In this document: one piece after another, positions 22,830 through 37,800 of the stretch | Layout: every line of letters begins with the position of its first letter | Numbering within the stretch: position 1 is the first letter of the stretch | From: Linnemannia elongata | Taxonomy: Eukaryota; Mortierellomycota; Mortierellomycetes; Mortierellales; Mortierellaceae | DNA: 64,000 bases | Direction of reading: 5' to 3' | NCBI GenBank assembly: GCA_036320915.1 | Contig: JAXBDG010000017.1 | Location: 248,001 to 312,000 of the forward strand | The notes under the pieces: model-generated | Seen by the model: the letters and a program-made list of their open reading frames with translations, nothing else | The model's database searches: none | What the model was told of the DNA's origin: nothing | Made by a program: the position numbers and the translations under genes

Positions 22830-25800
22830 CTATCATGCAGGCGAATATGGATGAAAAGTGATTAGTTTTGGATACCTTATAGGCGGTGAATGTAGGTATG
22901 AAAACTGACATAAAGAAGGGGCGGCAAAACTTACAGCGGCGGTGCTTCGGCACTTGCAAGGATCCTGACAGACAGCGTTAAGACCCGACAAGACACAGGC
23001 TTGAGCTCCACAATCTGCCTTCAACACGGGTGCTTGGCCGCTCACACAGGTGTACAACGCACTCGGGATAAGATTACACGACGGGGCAAACGAGGCACCG
23101 CATCTGACATTAGTGTCCGTACATGTACAGCCTGCAGCTTGACAGGTGCCAATTGCACAACCATTCGGACAGGCGGTAACGGTTCCTGCGGGGCAGGTCA
23201 CCACAGAATTGGCGGGCTTGGCACAATCTGCCGGGAATTGGTCGGTGCATACTGTTCCTGTACCGACACAATCGCAGACCTTGTTGGCCACGCAGACATC
23301 AACTCCTCCAGGGACCATCTGACAGATCTCGGATGATTGGCAGTCTGATTTCTTGACGGGGAGGGCGCGATTGGTGGCGCAAGTGTAGAGCGAGTTGGGA
23401 AGGTAGCCACAGTTGGCGGGGAAGGACTTTCCGCAGGTATCGCCTACTCGTCCGCATGCACAGGGGTCGAACGCACAAACGTCTGGTGCACTTGGGATCA
23501 CGTTACAGTAGCTCGTGCATGTATCCGAGACGACGGGGACGTCGCCTTGGTTGCCGCAAGACATTAGTGTCTTGTTGTCGTACTTGCAGTCTGCAGAGAA
23601 CGAGGACGCACAGATCTAGAGAAGGTAATGGAAAAGAGATACATTGTTATGTAAAATAGTCAACCCCGGTCATTCGACATGGCCGCACATTCTCCAAAAC
23701 AAAGTTGCAGCATCAAGAAGAACTTACCGGTACGTTGGCTACTTGACAAGCGCACTTATCAACACAGAAATCATCTCCAGCCGCCATGAACTCAGCCTTG
23801 CCAGAGTTGATGTTGGAAGAACACGTGCCATCTCCACAATCCTTTTTGACCGCCGGCACTAGGCCCGTGGTACAACTATAAAGTGTGTTCATGGCGTATC
23901 CACACGAGTTCGGGAACTGTGACCCACAATGGAGCCCGCTATCCTTGCAGATGCAATCCAATGACGTGCATGTCGGTCCAGCAGCGGCTGTAGTACAAGT
24001 TGAGCCCGAGTTGCATTCAAGCTTCTTCACAGGAGCGGCACTCGGACCTGCACATGAGTAGACAACGGTGGGGTTGTAACTGCAGTTTGCAGGAAGCGAA
24101 CCGCCACAAATGTCGCCGGCGACCGTGCATGCACACGGGTCAAAGTTGCACTCACTGGTGGTGGGTGTCGTTGTACATCCCTTGGTGCAGACGTTCATCA
24201 ACACGGGCATGTCACCGACATTTTCGCAGCTCATCAAGGCCGAGGCGTTGTAGTTGCAAACCGCATCGAATGTCGAACCACAGACCTGTTGTATCACGAC
24301 AGTTGCACTTGCGTTAGTCGTCCGGCTTTGATCTTTACCCCTCAGCTCAGTTCATAGCAAAGTGGCCGTAAAAAAAATGCCTTATAATACCCTCTGAGCG
24401 CACTTACCAGAACTTCGCTTTCCTTGCATGCACACTCGTCAATACAGAACTCATCAGCTGCCGTCGCCTTGAAATCCGTGGGCTTGTCAGCCATAACAAC
24501 AGTGTCATTCATATCGGCACCAGCAGTCGACGCATCCGAGACAACGTTACCCGAACAAACACCAGGCGAGCAATCCTTCACGACTATCGGCAAGGCGCCC
24601 GTAGTACAGCTGTAAAGTGTGTTACTAACCATATTACAGGCACCAAAGAACGCCGACCCACAGTGCTTGTTATCATCCTTGCAGATACAATCTGGGAGGG
24701 TGCACTTTGGACCGGCGGGTTGGACGAAACAGATGGCGTTGCCGAGACAGCCGACCTTCTTGACAGGCAGGGCCTTGAGGGCTGAACAGCTGTAGATGGC
24801 CGTGTTTTTGAGGTTACATTTTGCTGGGAACGCCGTGCCGCAGACGTCGCCGATTGTCGTGCAGGCACAGGGATCGAAGGTACAGACATCTGGTCCTGCT
24901 TGGACTGTGCAGGATAGAGTGCAGGTTTCCTTGACTGTTGGAACGTCTCCCACATTGGCACAATTCATCAGCGCCTTGGTGTTGTATGCACAGGTAGAGC
25001 TGAATACTGAGCCGCAGACCTATTTCCGCACAACGAATGGAGCAATGAATTAATAACAATGCTTGCAATGACCTTGGGCTAAAAACAAGAAAAATGCATG
25101 TCGAGTCCAAATGACTTACCGCAACGCCGGCCTCTTTACAAGCACACTGGTCAATACAGATATCATTCGCCATCGCACTAAAGTCCACAGAGGTTCCCTT
25201 GACAACATTCGCAGAACAAGTGCCCGTTCCACAATCCTTGACAAGCACCGGAAGCGTGCCATTGGTACACTTATACAGGCTGTTGGACACCAACGAACAT
25301 GACGATGCAAAAGTCGAGCCACATCTGTCAGCATTCTCCTTACAGATACAATCAGGTGGGGTGCAGACCGACCCTGTTGCAGTAACGAGACAGACATTAC
25401 TGGCTGGGCAGGCAATCTTCTTGACGGGCAAGGCCTTGTTGCCAGAACAAGTGTACTGAGAATTCTTCTCGTAGTTGCAGGTGTCAGGGAAAGCAGAGCC
25501 ACAGGTGTCGCCGGACTTGGTACAGGCACATGGATCAAGTGCGCAAGCGTCCGATCCGATCTTGACCTCGCAGGAAGCAGTGCAGTTCTCTTGGATTGTG
25601 GGTACGTTTCCGAGATTGCCGCAGGTAAGAAGGGCTTTGCTGTCGTAGTTGCAAGACGCATCGAAAGTAGAGGCGCATACCTATTTCCAGTCAGGGAAAA
25701 CGAGGGAGGGCATCGTCAAAACTAACATCGAGCCATGTCGTCCATCTTGAAGTTAGTAAGAGCAGCCTCGACAACTTACCGAAACATTAGCCTCCTTGCA

Positions 25801-28800
25801 TGCACACTTGTCAACACAGATATCCACAGCCTCCGGTCCAATCTTGCTTCCCGAATCCAAGACGATGTTGGCCGAACAAATGCCAGTCAGAGCGCAATCC
25901 TGGGCAACACTCGCGATAGATCCATCATGGCACTGGTAAAGCGTGTCGCTCTTCAGTCCACACTCTTTGAAAAAGGTCGATCCACAATGTGTCGCATCGT
26001 CCTCGCAGATACAGGCTGTAGACGCACAAGTTGGACCTTCTGGTGTCTTGAAACAGTTATAGTCGTCCTGGCAAGCAGACTTCCTGACGGGCAAGGCTTT
26101 GATTGCAGAACAGGTGTAAATGGACTCGGATTCGTAAGAACAGCCAAAGGGCAGGTTGCTACCACACATGTCGCCAATCGTGGTACATGCACAAGGATCA
26201 ACTGTGCAGACATCAGGACCGAGTTGCTTGGTGCAAGAGAGAGTACAAGCCTCCTTGACCGTTGGCACATCTCCCGCATTACCACAGTCCATAAGTGACT
26301 TGTTGCCATAGTTACAGCTCGGGTCGAACACCGAAGCACACACCTATTAAGAAGGAATATGGCGTTAGCGAACGATTGCCCTGTATCGAGTGTTCAGCCT
26401 TTGTTTTGGAAGTTAAGATATGACAATGTACTTACAGGAACATTGGCTTCTTTACACGCGCACTGGTCGATACACTTGTCCTCGGCCATGGTAGCGAACT
26501 CTGCCGTACCTGCAACCACATTGGCTGAGCATGTTCCAGTGCCGCAGTCCTTGAGAACTGTTGGAAGCGTTTCGCTGGTGCACTTATACAGCGTATTGCT
26601 TTCCAGTTTGCATGACGCTGCAAATGTCGAGCCGCAGTGGCTTGCATCATCTTTACAGATACACTCGGGAGGAGTACAGACTGATCCTGTTGCATTGACG
26701 AGACAGACCTGGGAGCCTGGACAGGCGGCTTTCTTGACGGGTAAGGCCTTGTTGGCTGAGCATGAGTACTGAGAGTTCTTCTCGTAGCTGCAGGTATCAG
26801 GGAAGGCAGAGCCACAGGTGTCGCCAGCCTTGGAACAAGCACAAACGTCGAGTGCGCATTCATCTGGATCGGGAGTAGTGTCACACTGCAACGTGCATGT
26901 CTCCTTGACCTTGGGTACATCCGCAATGCTACCGCATTCCAAAAGCGCCTTCTTGTCGTAAGGGCACGACGCGTCAAACTCGGAAGCGCAGATCTACAAC
27001 ATCAGATTAATAATCATTGACGATCAGCATCCTACCATTCGATATTTTAAAATCGCCAATCTTGAATATTCACGAATGGTAGGAGTACTTACAATAGCTC
27101 CGGGTTCCTTGCATGCGCATAGAGGGATGCAGATATCCACACCATTAGCACCAGAACTCGCGGCGGTGGTGTTGGTGGAGCAAATTCCTGGCAGACAATT
27201 CTTGGCGATGACAGGAGTGGCAGTAGGCACGCAAGTGTAGAGAGTACCGGCCTGGAGGTGACATCCGTTAAAAAAAAGTCGATCCACAGTGAGTCTCGTA
27301 GTTCTTACAATTACAGTCAGAGAGCTTACAGATCCCCACGGGAGTGTTCAGGCAGATTCCATTCTCCCAATCTGCACCGGTACCTGCACCTGTTACCACA
27401 CCTACACCTTCTGGACAGGTCATTTTTTCCCGGGCAACATTCGATCTCAAATACATTTTAAACCGTGCTTACCTCGTAGCCACAACCGGCGGGAAGATTA
27501 CTGCCGCAGAAATTTCCGGCTTTGTTGCAGGCGCAAGGGTCGAAGGCACACATGTCTGCTCCAGGTTGCTTGGTACACGAGAGCGTGCACGTTTCCCTGA
27601 CAGTCGGAACATCTCCAGCTTGGCCACAATCCATGAGTTGCTTGGGATTGTAGTTGCAGGTAGAATCGAATGCAGATGCGCAGACCTACAAGGGGGTAAT
27701 AGCGGCACTCGTGTGTTCAGTGAAGCGTAACAAACATGCTACCGCATAATAGAAAAGGGTTACGGGAAGTAACATGCTCGATTTACTTACCGGAACACCA
27801 GCCTCCTTGCAGGCACATTGATCGAGACACTTGTCATCAGCAGTCGCTCTGAAGGCAGCAGTTCCCTTGACAACGTTTGCGGAACAAGTTCCAGTTCCAC
27901 AATCCTTGATGAGAGAAGGAAATCCACCAGTCTTGCACTGGTACAACGAGTTCTTCTGTAGCATGCAGCCATCAATGAATGTCGAACCGCAGTGAGCTTC
28001 ATCATCCTTGCAGATGCAATCTGGTGGTGTACAGGTCGGTCCTGTCGGGATCTCGAGGCAGACTTTGCCACTCTCGCAGCCAGATTTCTTTACAGGCAGT
28101 GCCTTGATTGCGGAGCAAGTGTAGACTGAGTCCTTCTCATATCCGCAGTTGGGTGGTAGAGTGCCTCCGCAAGCATCTCCAACCTTGGTGCATGCACATG
28201 GATCGAATGTACACACATCAGGGCCAGGTTGCTTGGTACAGGATAAAGTACATGCGTCCTTGACTGTAGGGACGTCTCCAACGTTTCCACAAGCCATCAG
28301 AGACTTGTTGCCATAGTTACAGATCGGATCGAAAGAGCTTGCGCAAATCTGATAAATAACAAATGAAACGCGTTAGTATCCAAACTCATTCGTTGCACAA
28401 GCAACATGCAAAATAATAACTATAGCCTTCACTCACCGGCACGTTAGCTTCTTTGCATGCACATTGATCAATACAAGTATCATCGGCCATGGCTTTGAAC
28501 ACCGCCAAACCAGCCACGACGTTGGCGGAGCAAGTGCCCGGATTGCAGTCCTTTGCAGAGCTCGGGAGTGCTCCATTAGCGCACTTGTACAAAGTATTAG
28601 AGACAAGCTTGCAGGCTGGGATAAAAGTCGATCCACAATGCGAGCCATCGTCCTTGCAGACACAGTCAGGTGGAGTACATGTTGGGCCGGACGAGGTCTC
28701 GAGACAGATATTTCCGCTGGGGCAGGAGTCCTTCTTTGTCGGCAGCATCTTATTTCCGCCACAGGTGTAGACCGATGTCTTTTCGTATCCGCAAGTTGGG

Positions 28801-31800
28801 TCAAGGGAGTTTCCGCAGACATCTCCAGCCTTGGTGCAAGCACATGGGTCGAAGGAGCAAACGTCCGGTCCTGGTTGGGCCGTGCACGACTTGGTACACA
28901 TCTCCTGGACTGTTGGGACGTCTCCCACTTTGGCACATGTAAACAAGGCTTTGTTGTTGTAGTTGCACGAAGCGCTGAATGTATTGGCGCAAACCTATAG
29001 AAAGAGAATGAAATCAAACCATTAATTAAAAGTATACGGTCACCGGATTAAGTCACAAGAAGAATATATGCGGTTTAAATAACTTACTGGAACGCCCGCT
29101 ACTTTGCATGCGCATTGATCGACACAGATATCGCTCGCAGCCATGGCTGTAAAGACAGCCGCGCCTACTACAATATTAGCCGAACAAACACCGGGAGCAC
29201 AATCTCGGACAGGAACAGGCAAAGCGTTCAAGGTGCACTTGTACAACGTCTCCGACTTGAGGGAACAGATAACAGGGTATCGCGATCCACAGTGTGAGTC
29301 GTTGTCCTTGCAGATGCAATCCGGCGAAGTACAGACAGGATCAAGAGTACTCGTCTTGACGCAAACGTTGCCGGTGGGGCAGGTATCCTTTTTGACAGGA
29401 AGTTTGCGTTCTCCGGTGCAGGAGTATCGTGCGTTCATATCGTATCCGCAACTGTCTGGGAAAGTGTTGCCGCAGGTATCTCCGGCCTTGGTGCAAGCGC
29501 ATGGATCGAGGGCGCAGACATCAGGTCCAGGTTGCTTGGTGCACGAGAGGGTACAGGTCTCTGTGACCGTGGGGACATCGCCAGCCTGTCCGCAGGCCAT
29601 GAGATCCTTTTCCTTATAGTTGCAGACTGAGTCGAAAGCAGAAGCACAGATCTAGAAACGACATCATATTTCACAGAGGAAAAAAAGCCCCCCGTTAGAA
29701 CATTTTCATTCCTCTCTGCCATGAACGACGCTATTACCGTACTGAAAGCCGCTTACCGGAACATTGGCTTCTTTACAAGCGCATTGGTCAAGGCACTTAT
29801 CATCAGCGGTGGCTCTGAACTCAGAAGTACCCTTCACCACGTTCGCAGAACAGGTGCCAGCTCCACAATCCTTGGCTAAAGCGGGAAGACCACCGTTCGT
29901 ACACTTGTAGAGCGAGTTCTTCTGCAAGTTGCAAGCGTCGATAAAGGTCGAACCACAGTGAGAACCGTCGTCCTTACAGATGCAGTCTGGAGGCGTGCAT
30001 GTCGGTCCTGCCGGGGTCTCAAGGCAGGCTTTGCCACTCTCGCAGGCTGACTTCTTTACAGGTAGAGCCTTGATTGCGGAACAAGTGTAGACTGAGTCCT
30101 TCTCGTAGCCACAGTTGGATGGTAGAGTGCTTCCGCAAGCATCTCCAACTTTTGTGCATGCACATGGATCGGATTTACACTCATCAGGGCCAGGCTGCTC
30201 GGTGCAGGATAGAGTACAAGTCTCCTTGACTGTCGGGATATCTCCCGTATTGGCGCAGTCCATCAGCGCCTTGGAGTCGTAGTGACAGATAGGGTCGAAC
30301 GTTGAAGCACAAATCTATCGCAAAGAAAAGTTAGGTGAGTTAATACCTCTACCATATAACGAGCAATTGTTCAGCCAGAAACGCTCGATTGTAAAACATA
30401 CCGGAACACCAGCCTCCTTGCATGCACACTGATCGATGCAAGTGTCGTCTGCGGCAGCGCTGAATTCTAACGTGCTCTTGATCAAATTAGCCGAGCAAGT
30501 TCCGGTACCACAATCCTTCTCCAAATTCGGAGGCTGTCCGGTCGTACACTTGTAGAGCGTATTGTTCTGAAGGTTACAGGCATCAACAAAAGTAGAGCCG
30601 CAATGAACGGCGTCGTCCTTGCAGATGCAGTCTGGTGGGGTGCAAGTTGGGCCAGAAGGTGTCGTGAAACAAACAGTGCCTGATTTGCATGGAGCTTTCT
30701 CCGTTGGTAGCGCCTTGTTTCCGCTACACGATAGCACTGTCTCGGGTTCGTAACCGCAAGTATCGGGGAATGTCTGGCTACAGATATCTCCGGACTTGGT
30801 GCAGGCGCACGGGTCAAACGCGCAAATGTCGGGTCCTGGCTGGACTGTACATGACGCTGTACAGCTCTCCTTGACAGTCGGTACATCTCCGGCCATAGTG
30901 CACTCCATGAGGTCCTTGGCCTTGTAGTTGCAGAGAGGATCGAAAGCGGAAGCGCAAACCTAGGAAATGTTGTATTGTAATTAGAAAGTTAATTAAGCAT
31001 ACATAGTAAGCAATTGAATAACAGTTCCCATAGGCAGAGGTACTTACAACGACGTTGGCTTCTATGCAGGCGCAGTGATCGATACAAATGTCCTCGGCGG
31101 TCGCCCTGAAAACAGCGGTTGCTTGGACAACATTTGCGGAACAAGTACCAGCTCCACAATCCTTGACGAGGGTTGCGAGACTACCCGTTTTGCACTTGTA
31201 GAGACTGTTCTTCTCGAGCTTGCAAGAGTCAAGGAATGTAGACCCGCAGTGTGAACCATCGTCCTTACAAATACAGTCCTCAGGCGTGCACGTCGGTCCA
31301 GTAGGGGTGACCAGACACACTTGAGGAGATGGACAGGTTTCTTTCTTGGTGGGCAACTTGCGCGGACTTTCGCAGGTGTACACCGAATCCTTCTCGTACG
31401 GGCATGTCGAAGGGAAGGTGTTGCTGCAAGTATCACCGGCAGCGGTGCAAGCGCAAGGGTCAAGGGCGCAGTCGTCTGGTCCATCTTTCTTGTCGCACGA
31501 GAGTGTACAGTTCTCTTTGACTGTGGGTACATCAGCCATATTTGTACAGTCCATCAGAGCCTTACTGTCGTACGCGCAAATAGAATCGAAAGCTCCTCCG
31601 CATACCTAAAGATCCAACAAAGGTTTGAGATTAAACACAGGGACTCTTAATGTCGTTGTCAAATACCAGCATGCAAAAACACCATAATCAAACTTACTGG
31701 AACTCCGGCTTCTTTGCAGGCGCATTGGTCGATACAGATGTCATCCGCTGTTGCTCTGAAATCTGCCTTAAACTTGGCCACATTCGTCGAGCAAGTTCCA

Positions 31801-34800
31801 GAGCCACAGTCCTTGACCGGAGTCGGAAGCTGTCCATTGGTGCACTTGTACAAAGTGTTATCCTTCAGATTACAGAGAGCAACAAACGTAGAACCACAAT
31901 GGGAGCCGTCGTCCTTGCAAATACAGTCAGGAGGCGTACAAGTCGGTCCTGATGGAGTCTCAAGACAAGCGGTCGCCTTGGCACAGGCATCCTTCTTTTC
32001 GGGTAGAGCCTTGTCTCCAGCGCACGAATAAACCGTGTCCTTGTCCAGTGGGCAGGAGTCTGGGAAAGATTTGCTACAGACGTCGCCAGCCTTGGTGCAG
32101 GCACAGGGATCGAGCGTACAAGCATCTGGGCCAGATTGTGGGGTGCAAGACAGAGTGCAGTTCTCCTTGACAGTGGGAACATCTCCTGTGTTGCCGCAGG
32201 CCAACAGAGGCTTGATGCCGTAACTGCAAGACGAGTCGAACGTGGAAGCACACACCTAAGTACATAATAATGAAGATTATCAATACTATTGATAGTAACT
32301 TTGAGCAGTAAAGCGCGAAGGCACAAAAATATAGGACACTTACAGGAACGTTGGCTTCTTTGCACGCGCATTGGTCAATGCACTTGTCATCCGCCAGGGC
32401 TTTAAATGCTGCTGTGCCTGCAACCACGCTGGCTGAGCATGTTCCAGTGCCGCAGTCCTTGAGAACTGTTGGGAGCGTTCCGCTGGTGCACTTGTACAGC
32501 ATGTTACTTTCCAGTTTGCATGAATCTGCAAATGTCGAGCCGCAGTGGTTTGCATCATCTTTGCAGATACACTCGGGAGGAGTACAGGCCGACCCTGTTG
32601 CAGAAACGAGACAGACATTGGCGGTTGGGCAATGGGCCTTCTTGATGGGCAAGACCTTGTTGCCGGGACAAGTATACTGAGCATCCTTCTCGTATTTACA
32701 ATTTTCTGGGAAGGCAGAGCCACAGGTGTCGCCAGCCCTACTGCAGGCACATGGATCAAACGCGCAAACATCTGGTCCAGGCTGGACGGTACATAATGCA
32801 GTGCAGCTCTCCTTGATAGTGGGTACATCGCCGACGTTCTTGCAGTCCATGAGTTCGTTGGCCTTGTAGGTACAAGACGAGTCAAAGACAGATCCACAAA
32901 CCTAAACAAAACGCGAAATTTTGGTAAGCCAAACGCATTTTAGAAGACTTTAAAATGTACAACGCAACGAAAAGAACAATACACATAAAGATACTTACAG
33001 GGACGTTGGCTTCTTTGCAAGCACACTGGTCAATACAGCTATCACTTGCTTCGGCCCTGAAAACCGCCAGACTGGCAACAATGTTTGCGGAGCAAATTCC
33101 AGGAGCACAATCATGGTCCGCTGTAGGAAGAGCTCCTTTGACGCACTTGTAGAGAGTCTCCTTCTTCAGGTTACATGCTTCCACAAAAGTCGAGCCGCAG
33201 TGAGTGTCGTCATCCTTGCAAAGACAATCCTCTGGGGTGCAGACTGGTCCTGCAGGCGACTTGAGACACGTCTCCTTGGCGGCGCAGGCAGCCCTCTTCT
33301 CTGGGAGCACGGCAGCAGCCTTGCAGGAGTAGATACTCTGGGCCTCATAAGTGCAAGTGTTCGGGAAACTGCTTCCACAGACGTCTCCAGCGGCTGAACA
33401 AGCACATGGATCAAACTTGCAGACATCTGGAGCGTTCTCCTTTGTCTCGCAAGCCAGGGTACAGTTCTCTTGCAAAGTTGGAATGTCACCGAGCTTGCTG
33501 CAGCTCATCAGCGCCTTGCTATCGAGTCCACAGATCGGAGCAAATGTCGATGCGCATACCTACCAATGCACAATTTGATGTTCAGTCAGCTCACTTTTGT
33601 CCAACCATTGACAACAAGTCATCATTATTCAAAATTTACTTTCAGAACCCGGAACAATGACTTACCGTTGTGCTGGTTTCTTTGCACTCACACTCCTTGA
33701 TGCAAAAGTCCGAGACCGAATGCGTCGTGTCTGGTGGAAGAACATTCGCAGAGCATGTTCCCTTGTCACAACTTCCCACAGGAGGGAGTGGAGCCTTGCC
33801 GGCAACGCAGACGTAAACGGCGTTCTTCTCGAGGCCGCATTTGTCAGGGAAGGTGGAGCCACAGCGTGAGTTGTCGTTCTTGCAGACACATTTGGGTAGG
33901 ATGCACATGTTGTCAACACAAATGTTCAAGTCCAGACAGTCCCTGTCCTTCTGCGGTTTGCCATCGGAGCCGCACTTGTACACTCCTTCGGGAAGGTGAC
34001 AGGCAGGAGAGAAGTCCTTGGAACACTTTGTATCGGTTCCTGTGCAGGTGCACAGCGACTTGCACTTGGCACCATTCGACTCCTCCGTACAGACCTCGTC
34101 CATTGTGCACTTTGTACTCTTGACTGGCTTCTGTCCATCGTCTGAGCAGGTATATATGCTGCTGGCGTCGACAGGCTCTCCAAGAACAGATTCGCATGAA
34201 AGGTCAAGGCTTGATCCACAGATCGAGGCTGTACTATTGCAGAAGCAGCGGGAGGGAGGTTCGACGATGGGTCCACAGCTGTCGGGACCCATGCTGGTCA
34301 TGCAGTGATCATTCATGCATTTCTCCGCGAGCACTGGCGCGATTCCGATCGACGTGCAGCTGTAAAGGGAGCCGGCATCTAGTTTACAGGCATCAGAAAA
34401 TGTACTTCCGCACATCTATATAAAAAAAGTAATATGAAGGAACCGATCAATAAACAAGACGTAGCAGTCGCCAAAAACTAATTGTGTGAGAACTCGACTG
34501 CTTACCATATCAACGCTGGGGCACACGCAAGGATCGATACATTCGATCGTAGGAGGTGACGAGTGGTGCACGGGGACATCGCAGTATCCGGGAGAGCAAT
34601 CCTTATCCAAGACAGGACTATCTCCGGCGTGGCAAGTGTACAAGGACGAACCATTGAGCTTGCACGATTGAGGGAACTTTCGCCCACAGACCTGTCCATC
34701 CTCAGTGCACTTGCAGTCGGTTGAAGTACAAGTGGCTCCACTAACAACAGATACGCACGACTGATCGCCTTCGCAATCCTTGTCCAAGACGAGACGACCG

Positions 34801-37800
34801 CTCGGGGTGCACTTGTAAACGGCGTTCTTCTTGAGACCACAGCCGTCTGGGAACTGGTTCGAGCACACCGACAAGTTTCCGGTACAGGTGCACTTTGATC
34901 CACAGCATGAAGCCCCTTCAGCGTTTTCTTGACAGGTCGTGCCAGGGACGCAAAGTTTCTGCAAGACTGGAGTAGAACCAACGCCCGCTGTGCAGTCGTA
35001 GATCGATTGGTTCGAGAAGTTGCATCCCGACTGCATAGATCGTCCACAGAGTGTTCCAGCTTTCTGACAGGTGCAGTCGGGCTTATTGCATTCGTCGGAG
35101 GAGTCGGGTTCATTCTGGGCAGCGCAACCCTCAGGACATAACTCGCCGGCGATTGGTGTTGCGCCTGATGAAGGACAGCTGTAGATTCTGTCTGCATCGA
35201 GCTTGCACTCCTCTGGGAATGAGTTGCCGCATACCGCCTTCTTGTCCTTGCACACACATTGATCAGACATGCAGACATCATCGGCGCCCTCCTTGACAAG
35301 ACAACGGCCAGACGCACACTTCTCGTCAAACCTTGGAGTTGAACCCTTGCCAAATCCACACTTAAACAACGCTTCCTTGTCGAAATTGCAATCCTTCGGG
35401 AAGGCTGAGCCACAAACTCTAGTAACATCTCGACAGGTGCAGTCCACGACTTCGTGGGGCACTGTCTTGCAGCGATCCGCCTCGGCGGGGTAGTTCTTGA
35501 GACACCCGAATCCACAGTTCTCGAGCTTGGTGGGTAGACTTCCTCGTCTGCTGCAGATGTAGAGATGTTCGGGGTCAAAGTGGCATTCATCTGAGAATGT
35601 CGAGCCACAAATATGTCTGCGGTCCGTGCACCTGCAGGGATCTCTAGGTCCACAATGACAGTTTCCGCTTTCTTCCTCTGCACACCCGTTCTCGACGCAC
35701 CTCTCGGATGGGATTGGGTCGCTGCCGATACCGCCTGGGCAGGAGAAAAGTTGGTCCGGGTTATAGGCGCAAGTCTCGGGGAACTTTCGTCCACAGACAT
35801 CGCCGGGTCCAGTGCACTTGCAGTCGTTGCAGTCGTCGTCTCCGGGGTTGACTACACAAGAGTCGGTGCCTGGGCAGAGTTTGGCTTTAACGGGCTCCTG
35901 GTTTGGCCCATTGCACCTGTAGACTTCGTTCCTGTCATATCCACATCGTTCTGGGAAACTCTGTCCGCAAACCTATAAAGACAGCCAAGGCGCAAAAAGG
36001 AACAATTTGATATCTCAATACTCAACAGCTAAAACCACCAACAAAAAAAAATCAAAAATCAATACCCAAGGCGTACTTACCATAGCGAGTTCCTTAGTAC
36101 AATGGCAGGCGGACATGTCCATATAATCGATATCCGACAGAGCGTCATCAAAGGCCGTGTAATTGGAAACTTGTGCACGAACCCCTCCTCCTCCTCCTCT
36201 TGTTGGTACTGCCTCCGCTTGCAATTCTTCAGGCTCAGCTTCCCGGACAATCTTATAGGAGGCACAGCGATCAGGTGCAAAGTCCTTGATAAAGATCGGA
36301 GACTCGCCTTTGGTGCAATTGTACAGCGCTGTTCCCTTGAAGCCGCAGGAAAGGTGGAATCTCTCGCCGCAAGTAAAACCATCCACCTCACACTTGCAGT
36401 CGTTAGAAACGCACTGAGAACCGTCGGACTCGGTGACACAGACTTGCTTGGAAGTACACTTTTGGACCAGCTTGGGGATTCCTGAGGCTGAGCACCTGTA
36501 GACACTGTTGGGACGAAGGCCACAGCGTTCCTTGAAGGCTCTCGCACAGAGTTCCGTGACTCCTGTACAGTCACATGTCGTTCCACCACAGGCGGCTCCA
36601 ATGGGCTCTGGTTGGGAGATGCAAATGGTTCCTGGTTGACAAATCTGCTGAATCTCTGGCAAGGTTCCTGGTCCGCCCGGACAGTGGTACACGAGGTTGG
36701 GGTCGATATCCATGACTTTCCTGCAGAACGTCGAGGCGAGAACCTTGCCGCAGACAGGTGAAGAAGATACAGGACAGGTGCAGATCTCACTTGGTGGAGG
36801 GTCGACATGGGCGCCTGGTCCGTCACAAGTGTCAGGTCCAGCATTGGCGACACACTTTCCTTCTCCGCACAAGGTGGTTGGGATAGGCGTGAATCCAGGT
36901 CCGGTACATTTGTAGAGGATGTTCTTGTTGAGGTTGCAGGTCGATGGAAAAGTCGATCCACAGACGACATCGTTTCGTTCACAGGAACAAGGATCAACGC
37001 AGCGATCGCCAGTTAAAGGCCCGACGGCTGAACATCTTAGAGGACCACAGTCGTGCTTGGCAACAGGGGCTTGTCCTTTGGCACAGGTGTAGACCGTAGA
37101 GCCTTTGAGCTTGCAACTCAGCGGGAAAGCATCGCCACAGACTTCACCCTCCTCGGAGCAGATGCAGTTATTACTGACACAGGCAATGGTATCGTTATAA
37201 TTGACACAGGTCGAAGAAGGGTCGCATTTGCGGACACTCGTCGGTAGAAGCACGGTCAACGAGCACCTGTAGATCGTGTTGGGTTCCAGGCCACAAGTCT
37301 CTCGAACGTTGTCCGAGCAGATCTCGCCATTGATGGTACAGTTGCAGGACGTGGCACTACAGGCAGCACCGGCAGGGAACGGTCTCTTCTTACAAAGCGT
37401 TCCTGGATGACAGGCCGAGAGGACCTCGGGAGCGAGCTGTTTGGCGTCTCGACAGATGTAGATCGAATTGGCCTCGGCCCTGCAGGAGGCTGGGAGATCG
37501 CTACCGCAGATATTGCCGACACCGACGGTCTCACAAGAGCATACATTGTGTTCGTTGCCATCACCGTCATGACTACAAACATCAGCACTGGCCTGAATAG
37601 TACACCCCTTAGCGCACTTCTCGCCTGCTATGGGGTTAGCAGCAGCACCAGTGCATTTGTAAATAGTGCTCGCATCAAGCTTACAGGTTGGTGGGAATGA
37701 CGCTCCACACACCTACATTGTCAACGTAAATAACAGCTAATTAATACAAACACCTCATTGAACAAGCAACAGCAAGACAGTGTGTAAGAAAACCAATCTT

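Noticed and set aside
23728..33559. Regular 650-bp periodicity as a possible CRISPR-like or satellite array
   Set aside because: The period is made of coding exons with conserved cysteines plus short introns. Unit length and coding content exclude both.
34502..35800. 432-codon ORF in another frame of the giant gene
   Set aside because: Ser/Arg/Ala-rich shadow frame. The parallel frame carries regular cysteine units and correct splice phase.
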